NCBI GenBank assembly: GCA_028284525.1
Contig: JANQRO010000195.1
Location: 1-45,903 of the forward strand
Source of the DNA: Myxococcota bacterium
GTDB taxonomy: Bacteria; Myxococcota_A; UBA9160; PR03
Reading direction: 5' to 3'
DNA length: 45,903 bases
Of this stretch, positions 19,154 through 27,704 are shown in pieces. How positions within the stretch are numbered: the stretch's first letter is position 1; each line of letters begins with the position of its first letter. The notes under the pieces were generated by a model that was given only the letters and a program-made list of their open reading frames with translations, was not told where the DNA came from and ran no database searches. The position numbers were made by a program, and so were the translations under genes.

Positions 19154-20199
19154 ACGCCCTGGAACTCGGGCATCACGTCTTTGGCGAAGAGCTCGATCCC
19201 ACGGCGGGCGCGCTTCGGGTCGCGGCCCCCCGCCATGAAGTAGAAGCCCACCTGGTCGAGGCCCCCGAACTCGTCGTCGAGCTCGTGGAGCCGCCGGCGG
19301 CACTCGGCCGGGGTGCCGACCACCGCGCGTTCCTCGACGGCGCCGGGCATCGACTGGACGAACTCGATGTAGGTGCGCACCGGGTCGTCCTCCCCGAACT
19401 CCTTCTCGAGCCGCCCTTTCGGGACGAAGGACGTGATGTGCTCGGTGTAGGCGGTGGTGGTCTCGACGGCATCGCGCATCGCCTCGTCGTGGTCGTCGTG
19501 GACGAAGAGAAAGAAGATGAAGGTCGTCCGGGTCTTGGGGTGGCCGTGCTCCGCGAGGAGCTCGCGGTAGCGAGACACCCGGCGGTTCACCTCGGCGTGG
19601 GGGGCGGAGAGCCAGGGCACGATCAGCGAATGGTCGCCGACTTCGGCCGCCCGCTCGAAGGACTGCAGGCTGAGCGTGCCCCGGTAGATCGGCGGGTGGG
19701 GGGCCTGCACGGGCTTGGGCCCCACCGAGAGACGGGGAATCTCCCAGAACTGCCCCTTGTACTCGAACTCGTCCTCGGTCCAGGCTCGGCGGATGATCTC
19801 GAGGGCCTCTTCGTAGCGCGGTCGGCTCTCGTGGGGGTCGACCCGGAAGCCGTGGAAGTGCTCGGGAATGATCCCCCGGCCCGCGCCGAAATCGAGACGT
19901 CCGCCGGAGAGGATGTCGAGGAGCGCGAAGTCCTCGGCCTTGCGCAGCGGGTTCTCGAAGGGGAGCAGGCTGATCGCGGTGCCGAGGCGGAGCCGGGAGG
20001 TCTCGCGGGCCACGGCGGTCAGGAAGATCTGGGGGCTCGGGCAGACGCCGAAGGAGTAGAAGTGCTCCTCGCCGAGCCACACCGAGTCGTAGCCGAGCTC
20101 TTCGGAGAGGACGCAGAGCTCGAGGATGTCGTCGAGGTACTTCACCTCGTCCTGCCGGCCGCGGACGAAATCGAAGAGCGAGAAGAGACCGAATTGCAT
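19150..20199 (-). CDS. LLM-class (luciferase-like) flavin-dependent oxidoreductase
   Basis: LSEELGYDSVWLGEEHFYSFGVCPSPQIFL, LRLGTAISLLPFENPLRKAEDFALLDILSGGRLDFGAGRG. Confidence 0.93.
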   Translation of the reverse strand: MQFGLFSLFDFVRGRQDEVKYLDDILELCVLSEELGYDSVWLGEEHFYSFGVCPSPQIFLTAVARETSRLRLGTAISLLPFENPLRKAEDFALLDILSGGRLDFGAGRGIIPEHFHGFRVDPHESRPRYEEALEIIRRAWTEDEFEYKGQFWEIPRLSVGPKPVQAPHPPIYRGTLSLQSFERAAEVGDHSLIVPWLSAPHAEVNRRVSRYRELLAEHGHPKTRTTFIFFLFVHDDHDEAMRDAVETTTAYTEHITSFVPKGRLEKEFGEDDPVRTYIEFVQSMPGAVEERAVVGTPAECRRRLHELDDEFGGLDQVGFYFMAGGRDPKRARRGIELFAKDVMPEFQGV

Positions 20200-20309
20200 G
20201 GTGGGCTCCCGGGTGAGTCGGCATGGTGCGTCAGTGCGACGTCCGCGGCAAAGCCCGGCGGGACCCCCGGCAATCCGTCTAGACTAGTGCGCGGAAGGAG
20301 GGGAGCGCC

Positions 20310-21458
20310 GTGCCCCGGTTCACCGCCGCCGAAGAGCGCCTCGTCGAGGGCGCCCGCCAGTTCGCCGCCGAAGCACTCGCGCCCCGCGCCGAAGAGTGGG
20401 AGCGCAGGGCCGTGGTGCCCGACGCCGAGCTCCACCGCGCCGCGGCCAAGGCCGGGCTCACCCTCTTGATGAACGACCCGCCCTACGGCCCCGGACGGGT
20501 GCGCTTCCCCGTGGTGGGGCGCGTCGGCGAAGTGCTGTCCGAAGCGTGTATGCCCTTCGCCCTGCTGGTCCTCGCGCACAACTACGTGGCGTGGGCCCTC
20601 CGCGACGCCCCGAGCGACGCGATCCGCGAGAAATACCTCCCCGGGATGTTCGCCGGGGAGCTCTCCGGTGTGTTCTGTCTCACCGAGCCCCAGGGCGGTT
20701 CCGACGCCCAGCAGATCCGCACGACGGCGCGCAAGGTCGACGGCGGGTGGGTGCTCGACGGCGAGAAGGCGTGGATCATGCAGGCCGCCGCCGCCGACTT
20801 CTACGGGGTGTACGCCCAGACCGAGCCGGGGAGCGGGGGCCGCGGGATGGCGATGTTCGCCGTCGACCGGGACGCCCCCGGCGTCGAGTCGTTCACCTTC
20901 GACGTGTTCGCCGGACGCGCCTTCGGGATGGGTGGGTTCCGTCTCGACGGGGTGCGTGTGGCGGACGACGCGCTGCTGGTGCCGCCGGGCGAGGGGCTGC
21001 GCTCGGCGCTCGGGGCGATCGACGTGGCCCGCGCCACCGTCGCCGCGATGTGTTGCGGGCTCCTGCGCCGCGGGATCGAGGAGGCCGTGGCCTACACCCA
21101 GGAGCGACACGCCTTCGGCCAGACGATCGCCGACTTCCAGGGCATCCAGTGGATGATGGCCGACGCCGCCACCGACCTCGAGGCGGCCCGGGGTCTGGCC
21201 GACCGCTCCCTCGAGGCCCTCGAGGCGAAGGAGCAGGGGAGCGTCCTCGCCGCCCACGCCAAGAAGTTCGCGTCGCGGGTGGCGCTCGCGCGGCTCGGGG
21301 ACTGTATGCAGGTGATGGGCGCCAACGGCGCCAAGAGCGAGACGGTGTCGAGCCGTCACCTGGGCTACGCCAAGCTCGCCCAGTACCTCGACGGCGCCAA
21401 CGAGATCCAGAACGTCGTGATCAGCCGCGATCTGTTCCGACCGCGAGGTGCCCCTTGA
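20310..21458 (+). CDS. Acyl-CoA dehydrogenase
   Basis: GTG start; GVFCLTEPQGGSDAQQI, WVLDGEKAWIMQA, TQERHAFGQTIADFQGIQWMMAD, YLDGANEIQN. Confidence 0.94.
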   Translation: MPRFTAAEERLVEGARQFAAEALAPRAEEWERRAVVPDAELHRAAAKAGLTLLMNDPPYGPGRVRFPVVGRVGEVLSEACMPFALLVLAHNYVAWALRDAPSDAIREKYLPGMFAGELSGVFCLTEPQGGSDAQQIRTTARKVDGGWVLDGEKAWIMQAAAADFYGVYAQTEPGSGGRGMAMFAVDRDAPGVESFTFDVFAGRAFGMGGFRLDGVRVADDALLVPPGEGLRSALGAIDVARATVAAMCCGLLRRGIEEAVAYTQERHAFGQTIADFQGIQWMMADAATDLEAARGLADRSLEALEAKEQGSVLAAHAKKFASRVALARLGDCMQVMGANGAKSETVSSRHLGYAKLAQYLDGANEIQNVVISRDLFRPRGAP

Positions 21459-21466
21459 CCTACGCG

Positions 21467-22618
21467 ATGGGGCGCGTCACCCGAGACGCCGACAGCCACC
21501 TGATGGAGCTCCCGGATTTCTTGCGGCGCGGCGCTGCCGCCCGCGACCGCGACCGGCTGCCCTCGCTGGTGGACGTCGGCCTCGACATCGAGGGCATCCG
21601 CTCGGCGGAGCTCGACGGCGCGACCGGGCACCCCGCCGCGGTCGTCGAGGCACGGGTCGCGTTGGGTGACGCACTCCTCAAGGGACCCAAGTGGCACGAC
21701 GCCCTGGGCTCCTTCAGTGGCGCCGAGCGCTCCCGGGTGCTCGACCTCCTGGGCTTCGAGCGCCAGGTGATCTTCTCGTCCTTCTGCGCCACGGCGCTCT
21801 TCCCGATGCGCGACCGCGCGCTCTGCGACATCGGCTGCCGCGCCCACAACCGCTCGATGGCCGCGTTCTGCGACGCCGACCCACGGCTCCTCGGGGTGGG
21901 GCTCCTCACCCTGGACGACCCCGCCGCCGCCCTCGCGACGCTGGAGGAGGGGATCGAGCTCGGGCTCGGCGCCTTCTGGCTGCCCAACGACGCCCCCGGC
22001 GGGCGCTCGCCGGGGCACCCCGACCACGACCCGATCTGGCGCCGGCTCGCCGAGGCGCGGGTCCCCTTTCTGCTCCACGTGGGCAGCAGCTCGCTCTCGA
22101 TCGACGACGCGTGGATGAACGACGGCCGCCCCGATACGCGGAGCGCGCGCGGGGGCGCAGAGGTCATCGGGTCGAAGGACCTGATGGTGATCTTCCAGCC
22201 CTACGCCCGCTTTCTCTCGGTGCTGATCCTCGACGGCGTCCTCGAGCGCTTCCCGACGCTGCGGGGTGGCGCCATCGAGGTGGGCGCGGGCTGGGTCCCC
22301 GACATGCTCCGCCGCCTCGACCACGCGGTGCAGATCTGGGCGCGCAGCGAGCCCCAGCTCGCCGCGATGGAGCGGCTCCCCTCGGAGCAGGTGACGGCGC
22401 AGCTGCGCTTCACCCCCTATCCCTTCGAGGACGTCGGGCGCTTGATCCGCGAGTCGCGCCCCGAGCTCTACCTCTTCTCGACGGACTATCCTCACGCCGA
22501 GGGCGGGCGAGACCCCTTGGGTCGTTTTGGCAAGAGCCTCGAGGGACTCGACGCCGAGATCCAGCACCGGTTCTTCGCCCGGAATTTCGACGACCTCTAC
22601 CCAGGAGACACCCCATGA
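21467..22618 (+). CDS. Amidohydrolase family protein (ACMSD-like TIM barrel); alternative TTG start at 21455
   Basis: DADSHLMELPDFL; LGLGAFWLPNDAPGGRSPGHPDHDPIWRRL; YLFSTDYPHAEGGRDPLGRF. Confidence 0.88.
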   Translation: MGRVTRDADSHLMELPDFLRRGAAARDRDRLPSLVDVGLDIEGIRSAELDGATGHPAAVVEARVALGDALLKGPKWHDALGSFSGAERSRVLDLLGFERQVIFSSFCATALFPMRDRALCDIGCRAHNRSMAAFCDADPRLLGVGLLTLDDPAAALATLEEGIELGLGAFWLPNDAPGGRSPGHPDHDPIWRRLAEARVPFLLHVGSSSLSIDDAWMNDGRPDTRSARGGAEVIGSKDLMVIFQPYARFLSVLILDGVLERFPTLRGGAIEVGAGWVPDMLRRLDHAVQIWARSEPQLAAMERLPSEQVTAQLRFTPYPFEDVGRLIRESRPELYLFSTDYPHAEGGRDPLGRFGKSLEGLDAEIQHRFFARNFDDLYPGDTP

Positions 22619-23022
22619 GCCACGCCGGCCACTGCTACTGCGGAGCACTCCGCTACGAGTTCGACGGCGACGCGTTGATGAAGGCCCAGTGCCACTGTCG
22701 GGAGTGCCAGTACATCACGGGGGGCGGGGTGTTGAACTTCATGGTCGTCCCGAGCGCCGGGTTCCGGTGGACGCAGGGCTCCCCCAAGACCTTCACCCGC
22801 AGCGACCTCGAGAGCCCGGTGACCCGCGGCTTCTGCGAGAACTGCGGCACCCACATCACCACCGAGGTCCCCGCCCTCGACGGGGCGATCGTGCTCAAGG
22901 TGGGGACCCTGGACGATCCCAGCATCTACGGTGGTCCGGACATGGCGATCTTCACCTGCGACAAGCAGGACTATCACCTGGTCCCGGACGGGATCCCCAC
23001 CTTCGACAAGGGCCCCGCGTAG
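22615..23022 (+). CDS. GFA (glutathione-dependent formaldehyde-activating/CENP-V) family protein
   Basis: CYCGALRYEF, CHCRECQYITGGGVLNFM, GFCENCGTHI Zn-binding Cys pattern; ATGA overlap with upstream gene. Confidence 0.93.
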   Translation: MSHAGHCYCGALRYEFDGDALMKAQCHCRECQYITGGGVLNFMVVPSAGFRWTQGSPKTFTRSDLESPVTRGFCENCGTHITTEVPALDGAIVLKVGTLDDPSIYGGPDMAIFTCDKQDYHLVPDGIPTFDKGPA

Positions 23023-23025
23023 CGA

Positions 23026-24006
23026 CTAGGAGTGCCCGACGATCTGGTTGGGCTCGTAGAGCGTTTCGAGCTTCTCGACGTCGCCCTCGCCGAGCCGGAC
23101 CTCGAGGGCGCCGACGGCGTCGTCGAGCTGGTCGAGCTTGGAGGCCCCGATGATCGGGGCCACCACCCCCGGCTTGCCCAGGATCCAGGCGAGGGCGGTG
23201 TGGACCGGGCGCACGCCGAGCTCGGCCGCCACCTGGGCGTTGCGCTCGACGATCTCGAAGTCCGACTCCCGGGTGTAGAGCTTCTGGGCGAACTCGTCGG
23301 TCTTGGCGCGCAGGGTGTCCTGCATCGACTTGCGGTCGCGGGCCAGATAGCCGCGGGCGATCGGGCTCCAGGGGATGAGCCCCACGCCCTGGTCGACACA
23401 GAGCGGGTTCATCTCCCGCTCCTCCTCGCGGTAGAGCAGGTTGTAGTGGTTCTGCATGGTGACGAAGCGCGCGGCGCCCCGCGCGTCCTGGGTGAAGAGG
23501 TACTTCGCCATCTGCCAGGCGAACATGCTCGACGCCCCCAGGTAGCGGACCTTCCCCGCGCGGACCAGGTCGCCCAGGGCGTCGATCGTCTCCTCGATCG
23601 GGGTGGTCGGATCGAAGCGGTGGATCTGGTAGAGGTCGATGTAGTCGGTGCCGAGACGTCGGAGCGACGCCTCGCAGGCCTCGAGGATGTGCTTGCGCGA
23701 GAGCCCGCGGCGGTTGCGGCGTCCCTGGTGGGTGCCGCCAAAACACTTGGTGGCGATCACCACGTCCTCGCGCTCGACGTCGAGCTCGCGGACCCAGCGG
23801 CCGAGGATCCGCTCGGATTCGCCGTTCGAGTAGACGTCGGCGGTGTCGAAGAAGTTGATCCCCGCCTCGAGGGCGCGCTCGACAAAGGGTCCGGCCTCGT
23901 CCCCCTCGAGACACCAGTCCCGCCAGCTCTTCGACCCGTAGGTCATCATGCCCAGACAAAGGCGAGAGACCCGCAGGCCGGTGTTTCCGAGGTTGGCGTA
24001 CTCCAT
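23026..24006 (-). CDS. Aldo/keto reductase
   Basis: MEYANLGNTGLRVSRLCLGMMTYG, FFDTADVYSNGESE, VVIATKCFGG, IDLYQIHRFDP. Confidence 0.95.
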   Translation of the reverse strand: MEYANLGNTGLRVSRLCLGMMTYGSKSWRDWCLEGDEAGPFVERALEAGINFFDTADVYSNGESERILGRWVRELDVEREDVVIATKCFGGTHQGRRNRRGLSRKHILEACEASLRRLGTDYIDLYQIHRFDPTTPIEETIDALGDLVRAGKVRYLGASSMFAWQMAKYLFTQDARGAARFVTMQNHYNLLYREEEREMNPLCVDQGVGLIPWSPIARGYLARDRKSMQDTLRAKTDEFAQKLYTRESDFEIVERNAQVAAELGVRPVHTALAWILGKPGVVAPIIGASKLDQLDDAVGALEVRLGEGDVEKLETLYEPNQIVGHS

Positions 24007-24102
24007 GGATCGCTGGCTCCTTCGGCTCGGTAACGACGCATCGCCGCGACGCAGCCCCGCGAAGTCTACAGCGCTCCGTGCGGCCTCGGCGACTCTCGCG
24101 TG

Positions 24103-25596
24103 TCAAGCGCGGCTGAAGTCGTAGTGGTCGAGCCGGAACCAGCGGCTGGCGAGTCGCGAACGCGCCCAGCTCACCGGGCGTAGCAGCGGGGTGTCGCCGT
24201 GCTCGTCGAAGTAGTAGCTGCGCGCGCTGGCGCAGTTCCCCGCGAAGAGCACCGAACTCTCCCGGAGTCGGAGCATCGCGGCGAAGTCGGCCTCGTAGGA
24301 CTCCTCCTTCACCTCCACCCGCGTGGCGCCCCGACGCCGCGCCGCCTCGAGACAGCGCAGCAGATGGGTGCTCTGGGTCTCGATCACGTCGAACCAGGAG
24401 GGACTCGTGGTGCCGTAGGGGCCGAACATCATGAAGAAGTTCGGGTAGCCGGGGACGCTCACCCCGTGGAAGGCGCGGTAGCGGGTGCGCGCCCAGAGCT
24501 CGCCGAGCTCGACACCGTCCCGGCCGTAGACCGGACAGCTCGGCATCGCGCCGCGCTCGGCGACCGCGTAGCCGGTGGCGCAGATCAGGGTGTCGATCTC
24601 CCGGCGTTTGCCGTCCTCGGTGACCACGGCGTGCTCGGTGATCTCGCGGATCGGGTCGGTCACGAGCTCGACCTCGTCGCGGTTGAACACCGGGTAGTAG
24701 TCGTTGGAGATCCCCGGTCGTTTGCAGAAGAAGCTGTAGTCGGGGGTGAGCTTCTCGCGCAGCACCGGGTCTTCGATCTGCTCGTGCAGGTGACGCAGAC
24801 ACTGTCGCTCGATCCAGCGAAAGAGCCCCGGCACCTGTTTGTAGTGGAGCAGGCCGATCCCGAAGAGCAGGGTGTTGTTCGCGCTGGCGACGCCGCGCAG
24901 GGCGCGTTGCACCAGGGGGACGCGTCGGAAGATCCGCTTCCAGCGCTCGGAGATCTCGCCGTCGACCTTGGGAAGCAGCCAGATCGGGGTGCGCTGGTAG
25001 ACGTCGAGGCGGGCCACGTGGTCGACGATCGCCGGGACGAGCTGCACCGCGGTGGCGCCGGTGCCGACGACGGCGACCCGCTCGCCCCCCAGGTCGTGCC
25101 CGGCGTCCCAACGCGCCGCGTGGATCAGCTTGCCCTCGAAGCTCTCGATCCCCGGGATCTCCGGGAGCTTCGGGTCGGCGAAGATCCCGGTCGCGCTCAC
25201 GAGATAGCGGCAGCGCAGCGGGTCCCGGCCGGCGATCTCGAGACGCCAGCAGGTGTCCGCCTCCTCGTAGACACAGCGCTCGACCCGGTGGCCGAAGCGG
25301 ATCCGCGGCCGCAGCCCGTACTTGTCGGCACAGTGCACGGCGTAGGCCTGGAGCTCCGCGCCCGGGGCATAGAGCCGCGACCAGTCCGGGTTGGGCTCGA
25401 AGCGGTACGAGTACTTGGGCGACGGGATGTCGACGCAGAGCCCGGGGTAGGTGTTGTCCCGCCAGGTGCCCCCCACCTCGTCGGCGCGCTCGAGCAGCGC
25501 CAGGTCGCGGAAGCCCCGCTTGCGCAGCTCGATGGCGGCACCCATTCCCGAGAAGCCCGCGCCCAGGATCCCGATCTCGAAGTCGATCGCCGTCAC
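24103..25596 (-). CDS. Flavin-containing monooxygenase, Baeyer-Villiger type
   Basis: GTG start; ILGAGFSGMGAAIEL, EVGGTWRDNTYPGLCVDIPSPKYSYRF, FEGKLIHAARWD fingerprint, VVGTGATAVQLVP. Confidence 0.93.
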   Translation of the reverse strand: MTAIDFEIGILGAGFSGMGAAIELRKRGFRDLALLERADEVGGTWRDNTYPGLCVDIPSPKYSYRFEPNPDWSRLYAPGAELQAYAVHCADKYGLRPRIRFGHRVERCVYEEADTCWRLEIAGRDPLRCRYLVSATGIFADPKLPEIPGIESFEGKLIHAARWDAGHDLGGERVAVVGTGATAVQLVPAIVDHVARLDVYQRTPIWLLPKVDGEISERWKRIFRRVPLVQRALRGVASANNTLLFGIGLLHYKQVPGLFRWIERQCLRHLHEQIEDPVLREKLTPDYSFFCKRPGISNDYYPVFNRDEVELVTDPIREITEHAVVTEDGKRREIDTLICATGYAVAERGAMPSCPVYGRDGVELGELWARTRYRAFHGVSVPGYPNFFMMFGPYGTTSPSWFDVIETQSTHLLRCLEAARRRGATRVEVKEESYEADFAAMLRLRESSVLFAGNCASARSYYFDEHGDTPLLRPVSWARSRLASRWFRLDHYDFSRA

Positions 25597-25617
25597 GGGG
25601 GCAGCGTGCAGGACGGA

Positions 25618-25639
25618 GGCGCCGCTGACAAGCGGCGCC
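25618..25639. repeat. Inverted repeat/hairpin in divergent intergenic region
   Basis: ggcgccgct-gaca-agcggcgcc, 9-bp perfect arms. Confidence 0.75.
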
Positions 25640-25662
25640 CCGTTGGCCCCGGGCCAGCGCCT

Positions 25663-25689
25663 GTGGAACCTTTGCGCCCGCCGTTCCAC
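25663..25689. promoter_or_regulatory. Candidate operator dyad
   Basis: GTGGAAC-N13-GTTCCAC, 7-bp perfect arms upstream of the thiolase-like gene. Confidence 0.5.
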
Positions 25690-25717
25690 GGACACGAGAA
25701 ACGGAGGCGGGACGCGA

Positions 25718-26887
25718 ATGAGTGTGCGCAACAAGGCCTGGATCGCCGGGGTCTACGAGCATCCGGGCCGCGAGCTCCCGGGCCGCACCCTGGCCCAGAT
25801 CCACGCGGAGGTCGCCGAGGGCGCCCTCTCCGACGCGGGGCTCGGCTTCGACGATGTCGACGCCTATTACTCCGCCGGCGACGCGCCGGGCTTCGGCGGG
25901 CTGTCGATGGCCGACTACCTGGGCCTTTCCTGCCGCAACATCGACGACACCGAGACGGGCGGCTCCTCCTACCTGGTGCACGTCCAGCACGCCGCCGCTG
26001 CGATCGCGGCGGGGCACATCCAGGTCGCCCTCATCACACTGGCCGGCAACCCCCGTACCGGCGGCGCCTCGCCGGGGGGGAGCGCCGGGGTCGGCGGCGC
26101 GCCGGAAGCCGGCTTTGACAGCCTCTACGGGATGGGCGTGCCCGGGGGCTACGCCCTCGCCGCCCAGCGTCACATGTACGAGTTCGGGACCACGAGCGAA
26201 CAGCTCGCGGCGATCAAGGTCGCGGCGTCGACCCACGCCCAGCACAACCCCGACGCGTTTCTGAAGGACGTCGTGAGCATCGAGGAGGTGCTCGCATCGC
26301 CGATGATCTCCGACCCGCTCCACCGCCTCGACTGTTGTGTCATCACCGATGGCGGAGGCGCCCTCGTGGTGGTGAGCCCCGAGGTCGCCCGCGATCTCGA
26401 CCGCCACTGTGTCGCGGTGCTCGGCACCGGCAACGCGGTGAAGCACACCGACGCCGGCCGCATCGATCTCACCCACACCGGCGCGGTCTGGTCGGGGCCC
26501 GCTGCGTTCGAGGAAGCCGGGCTCACCCCCGCCGACATCGACTACACGTCGATCTACGACAGCTTCACCATCACCGTACTCATCACCCTCGAGGATCTGG
26601 GCTTCTGCGAGAAAGGGAAGGGCGGAGCCTTCGTCGAATCCGGTGCGCTTCAGTCGCCCCACGGCGCGCTTCCTTTCAACACAGACGGTGGGGGGCTGTG
26701 CAACAACCACCCCGGCAACCGCGGGGGGATGACCAAGGTGATCGAGGCCGTGCGACAGCTGCGCGGCGAAGCGCACCCCGCGGTGCAGGTGCCCGACTGC
26801 AACCTGGCCCTGGCCCACGGCACCGGGGGCAGCCTGGCGCTGCGTATGGGCAGCGCCACCCTCATCCTCGGACGGGAGGCCCGATGA
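25718..26887 (+). CDS. Thiolase-fold protein lacking catalytic Cys (lipid-transfer/Ltp2 retro-aldolase-like)
   Basis: Thiolase fold with DTETGGSSYLVHVQHAAAAIAAG, CNNHPGNRGGMTKVIEA (His kept), LALAHGTGG (no Cys). Confidence 0.88.
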   Translation: MSVRNKAWIAGVYEHPGRELPGRTLAQIHAEVAEGALSDAGLGFDDVDAYYSAGDAPGFGGLSMADYLGLSCRNIDDTETGGSSYLVHVQHAAAAIAAGHIQVALITLAGNPRTGGASPGGSAGVGGAPEAGFDSLYGMGVPGGYALAAQRHMYEFGTTSEQLAAIKVAASTHAQHNPDAFLKDVVSIEEVLASPMISDPLHRLDCCVITDGGGALVVVSPEVARDLDRHCVAVLGTGNAVKHTDAGRIDLTHTGAVWSGPAAFEEAGLTPADIDYTSIYDSFTITVLITLEDLGFCEKGKGGAFVESGALQSPHGALPFNTDGGGLCNNHPGNRGGMTKVIEAVRQLRGEAHPAVQVPDCNLALAHGTGGSLALRMGSATLILGREAR

Positions 26888-27291
26888 GCGACCTGCCCAC
26901 CTCGGCTCCGCCGGTGAACGCGGAGACCAAGCCCTACTGGGACGGCACCGCCGAGGGCGTGCTCCGCATGCCCCGCTGCGACGACTGCGGTCTCGTGATC
27001 TTCTACCCGCGCAGCATCTGCCCGGGCTGTCGCTCGCGCAACACGACCTGGGTGGAGCTCTCGGGGCGCGGCAGCGTCTACAGCTACACCGTGACCCGTC
27101 GCATCGGCGGCCGCTGGCAGAAACATACCCCGCTGGTGATCGCCTACGTCGAACTCGACGAGGGCCCGCGGATGCTCACCAACCTGGTCGACTGCGACCC
27201 GGAGAGCGTCGCCATCGGGATGCCCGTCGAGGTACGCTTCGACCCCACCGGGGAAGAGAGCGCCGTCCCGCGCTTCGCCCCCCGCCCCTGA
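26884..27291 (+). CDS. DUF35 Zn-ribbon/OB-fold protein
   Basis: MPRCDDCGLVIFYPRSICPGCRSRNTTWVELSGRGSVYSYTV; ATGA overlap with upstream thiolase-like gene. Confidence 0.93.
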   Translation: MSDLPTSAPPVNAETKPYWDGTAEGVLRMPRCDDCGLVIFYPRSICPGCRSRNTTWVELSGRGSVYSYTVTRRIGGRWQKHTPLVIAYVELDEGPRMLTNLVDCDPESVAIGMPVEVRFDPTGEESAVPRFAPRP

Positions 27292-27301
27292 GGAGACCGC
27301 C

Positions 27302-27676
27302 ATGAGTAGTGTCCAGGATCAGAACATCGCGCTCACCGAGAAGTGGGAGCAGCTCTACAACGAAGACGCCGACCAGATGGTGTTGCAGTGCTACGCCGAG
27401 GACTGCAAGGTCACCCCGATGGGTAGCAAGACCCTCGAGGGTCACGCTGTGCTGCGCAAGGTCGAGGAGGTGGTGCTCGAGGCCGCTCCCAAACGCAAGC
27501 TCCGCGTCGACCACCGCCACGCCGTCGGCGACACCGTGATCGTCGAGGCCGTGCTCTTCGACCCCGACCAGGGCGCCGACTGGCAGCTCCCGATGGTGGC
27601 GGTGCTCACCTGCAAGGACGGTCGTATCACCCACGATCGCACCTACACCGACTGGAGCCGCTGGCCGGGCCTCTAG
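27302..27676 (+). CDS. SnoaL/NTF2-like protein
   Basis: ALTEKWEQLYNEDADQMVLQCYAEDCKVTPMGSKTLEGHAVLRKVEE. Confidence 0.85.
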   Translation: MSSVQDQNIALTEKWEQLYNEDADQMVLQCYAEDCKVTPMGSKTLEGHAVLRKVEEVVLEAAPKRKLRVDHRHAVGDTVIVEAVLFDPDQGADWQLPMVAVLTCKDGRITHDRTYTDWSRWPGL

Positions 27677-27704
27677 GCGCCGACCATCGAGACGAGGGGA
27701 CACC

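Noticed and set aside
19150-20199. LLM flavin oxidoreductase as the RutA partner of the Rut-like trio
   Set aside because: It is about 12 kb away on the far side of other units and its sequence is of the general luciferase-like type; no support for a direct link.
22952-26818. 1288-aa minus-strand ORF
   Set aside because: Arg/Pro/Ala-rich shadow frame across genuine genes on both strands (AKR, BVMO, thiolase-like); typical high-GC artefact apart from the parts that simply read through other frames.
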